DNA from: Gemmatimonadaceae bacterium
GTDB taxonomy: Bacteria > Gemmatimonadota > Gemmatimonadetes > Gemmatimonadales > Gemmatimonadaceae
DNA length: 42,575 nt
Direction: 5' to 3'
Assembly: GCA_013361935.1 (NCBI GenBank)
Contig: JABFXC010000133.1
Span: 1 to 42,575, forward strand
Position numbers and translations under genes: made by a program. Position 1 is the stretch's first letter, and each line of letters opens with the position of its first letter. The notes beneath the pieces were generated by a model. The model was not told the DNA's origin and ran no database searches. It saw only the letters and a list, made by a program, of their open reading frames with translations. Of the stretch, positions 41,688 to 42,575 are shown piece after piece.

Positions 41688-42575
41688 GGACGATCACGCG
41701 CGAGTCGCTGACCGCGGTCGCGCCGCCGGTGGCGACGAGCGGCGAGGCGCTGGTGCGCTCCGCCGACGACGCGCACGCGGCGGGCGATCGTCCGCGGGCC
41801 ATCGAGCTGTACGAGCGCGCGCTGCACATGCTCCCGTCGAGCGCCACCGGGACGGCGGCGACCGTGCTCCGCCGGCTCGGTCGCGTGCACTGGGAGAGCG
41901 GCCAGCTCGACGAGGCGATCGACGTGCTGCAGGTGGCGCTCGTCGCGGCGACGGCCGCGGGCGACACGAGCTGCGCCGCGCACGCGCAGAACGTGCTCGC
42001 CGTCTGCCACTGGCAGCGCGGGCAGCTCGACGAGGCGGAGTGGCTCTACCGGGCCACGCGTACGAGCGCGGTGAGCGCCCGCGACGCGGCGCTCGTCGCG
42101 ATGATCGACCAGAACCTCGGGATCATCGAGAGCGTGCGCGGCAACCTGCAGTCGGCGCTGCGGCACTACCAGAGCAGCCTCGCCGGATATCGCGCGCTGG
42201 GCCATCGCGCGCACCTCGGGCGGCTGCTCAGCAACATGGGGATGCTCTACACCGCCCTCACCCGCTGGGACGACGCCGACCGGGCATACGACGAGGCCGC
42301 GGTGCTGTGCGAGGAGGTGGGCGACGCCGGGGCGCGGACGATGGTCGAGGTGAATCGGGTGCAGCTCTGGCTGGCGCGCGGCGCGGTGGAGCGGGCGCTC
42401 GTCGCCTGCGACCGCATCCTCGGCAGCGCCGCGGCGGCGGACGCGCGCGTGCTCGGCGAGACGCTGAAGCTTCGCGGGATCGCGGCGCGCGAGACCGGCG
42501 ATCACGCCGGCGCCGACGACTTCCTCGCGCGCGCCCTGGCGAGCGCGCGCGAGCGGCAGGACCCCCAGCTCGAGG
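41684..42575 (+). CDS. TPR protein C, partial (third paralogue; runs past the window end)
   Basis: The ATG at 41684 overlaps the activator's TGA stop (ATGA). The frame is open to the edge for 297 residues. Repeated helical pairs are clear: [80 protein letters not shown] and [20 protein letters not shown]. The layout matches the TPR proteins at 37672 and 39511, though identity is lower. Being translated with the sensor-less activator, it is the natural candidate for a regulator that binds and controls it. That is inference from gene order, not from any residue. Confidence 0.8.

Overview
The window is very GC-rich (roughly 70 % by eye) bacterial DNA of about 42.6 kb with dense, often translationally coupled genes (ATGA or TGATG overlaps). 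Many secreted proteins carry Sec, lipoprotein or Tat signals. The gene content (DUF5117/DUF4953 protease, M61 peptidase, DUF5916 protein, Ig/beta-helix lipoproteins, a TonB C-terminal domain protein, zinc-ribbon Ser/Thr kinase, many TPR proteins) fits a diderm environmental heterotroph. My best guess is Gemmatimonadota; this is inference, because no rRNA or other taxonomic marker is present. I saw no tRNA, rRNA, CRISPR array, transposase, phage gene or replication origin.

Layout. 1-5.6 kb: a partial metalloprotease lipoprotein and an M61 peptidase (both minus), then a DUF4349 lipoprotein. 5.7-8.1 kb: an OPT oligopeptide transporter closed by a 17-bp hairpin terminator. 8.2-15.6 kb: a four-gene coupled operon (Ig/beta-helix lipoprotein, zinc-ribbon Ser/Thr kinase with PEGA domain, TPR protein with FlgD-like domain, outer-membrane-type protein). 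15.6-20.6 kb: a YtcJ-type amidohydrolase, an M42 aminopeptidase and a GH9 glycosidase. The GH9 gene lies between two copies of a palindromic repeat element. 20.9-23.4 kb: minus-strand NUDIX, lipoprotein and HEAT-repeat genes. 23.7-30.8 kb: second amidohydrolase, HDAC-family deacetylase, DUF5916 protein, rhodanese, alpha/beta hydrolase and a small unknown protein. 30.8-34.5 kb: base-excision-repair genes (PolX, endonuclease III) coupled to a GAF histidine kinase. 34.5-36.8 kb: a minus-strand operon of multicopper oxidase, NarL-type regulator and TonB-domain protein. 37.0-42.6 kb: two duplicated lipoprotein-plus-TPR cassettes, then a sigma-54 activator without a sensor domain coupled to a third TPR paralogue that runs off the window.

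Functionally, much of the window serves breakdown of peptides and polysaccharides (peptidases M61 and M42, DUF5117, amidohydrolases, iminopeptidase-like hydrolase, GH9, OPT uptake). The kinase operon and the TPR/lipoprotein/sigma-54 region look like envelope-linked signalling.

The most unusual signals are: (1) the octamer CGTTAGGC, present 16 times on either strand and in several reading frames, far above what base composition predicts; (2) the two-copy palindromic element around GH9, whose central hairpin shows a compensatory base-pair change and whose ends supply the GH9 start codon and lie over two stop codons; (3) the duplicated lipoprotein/TPR cassettes ending in a sensor-less sigma-54 activator coupled to a TPR partner, each unit with its own upstream inverted repeats. 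Small molecules, ligands and target promoters cannot be read from the sequence.
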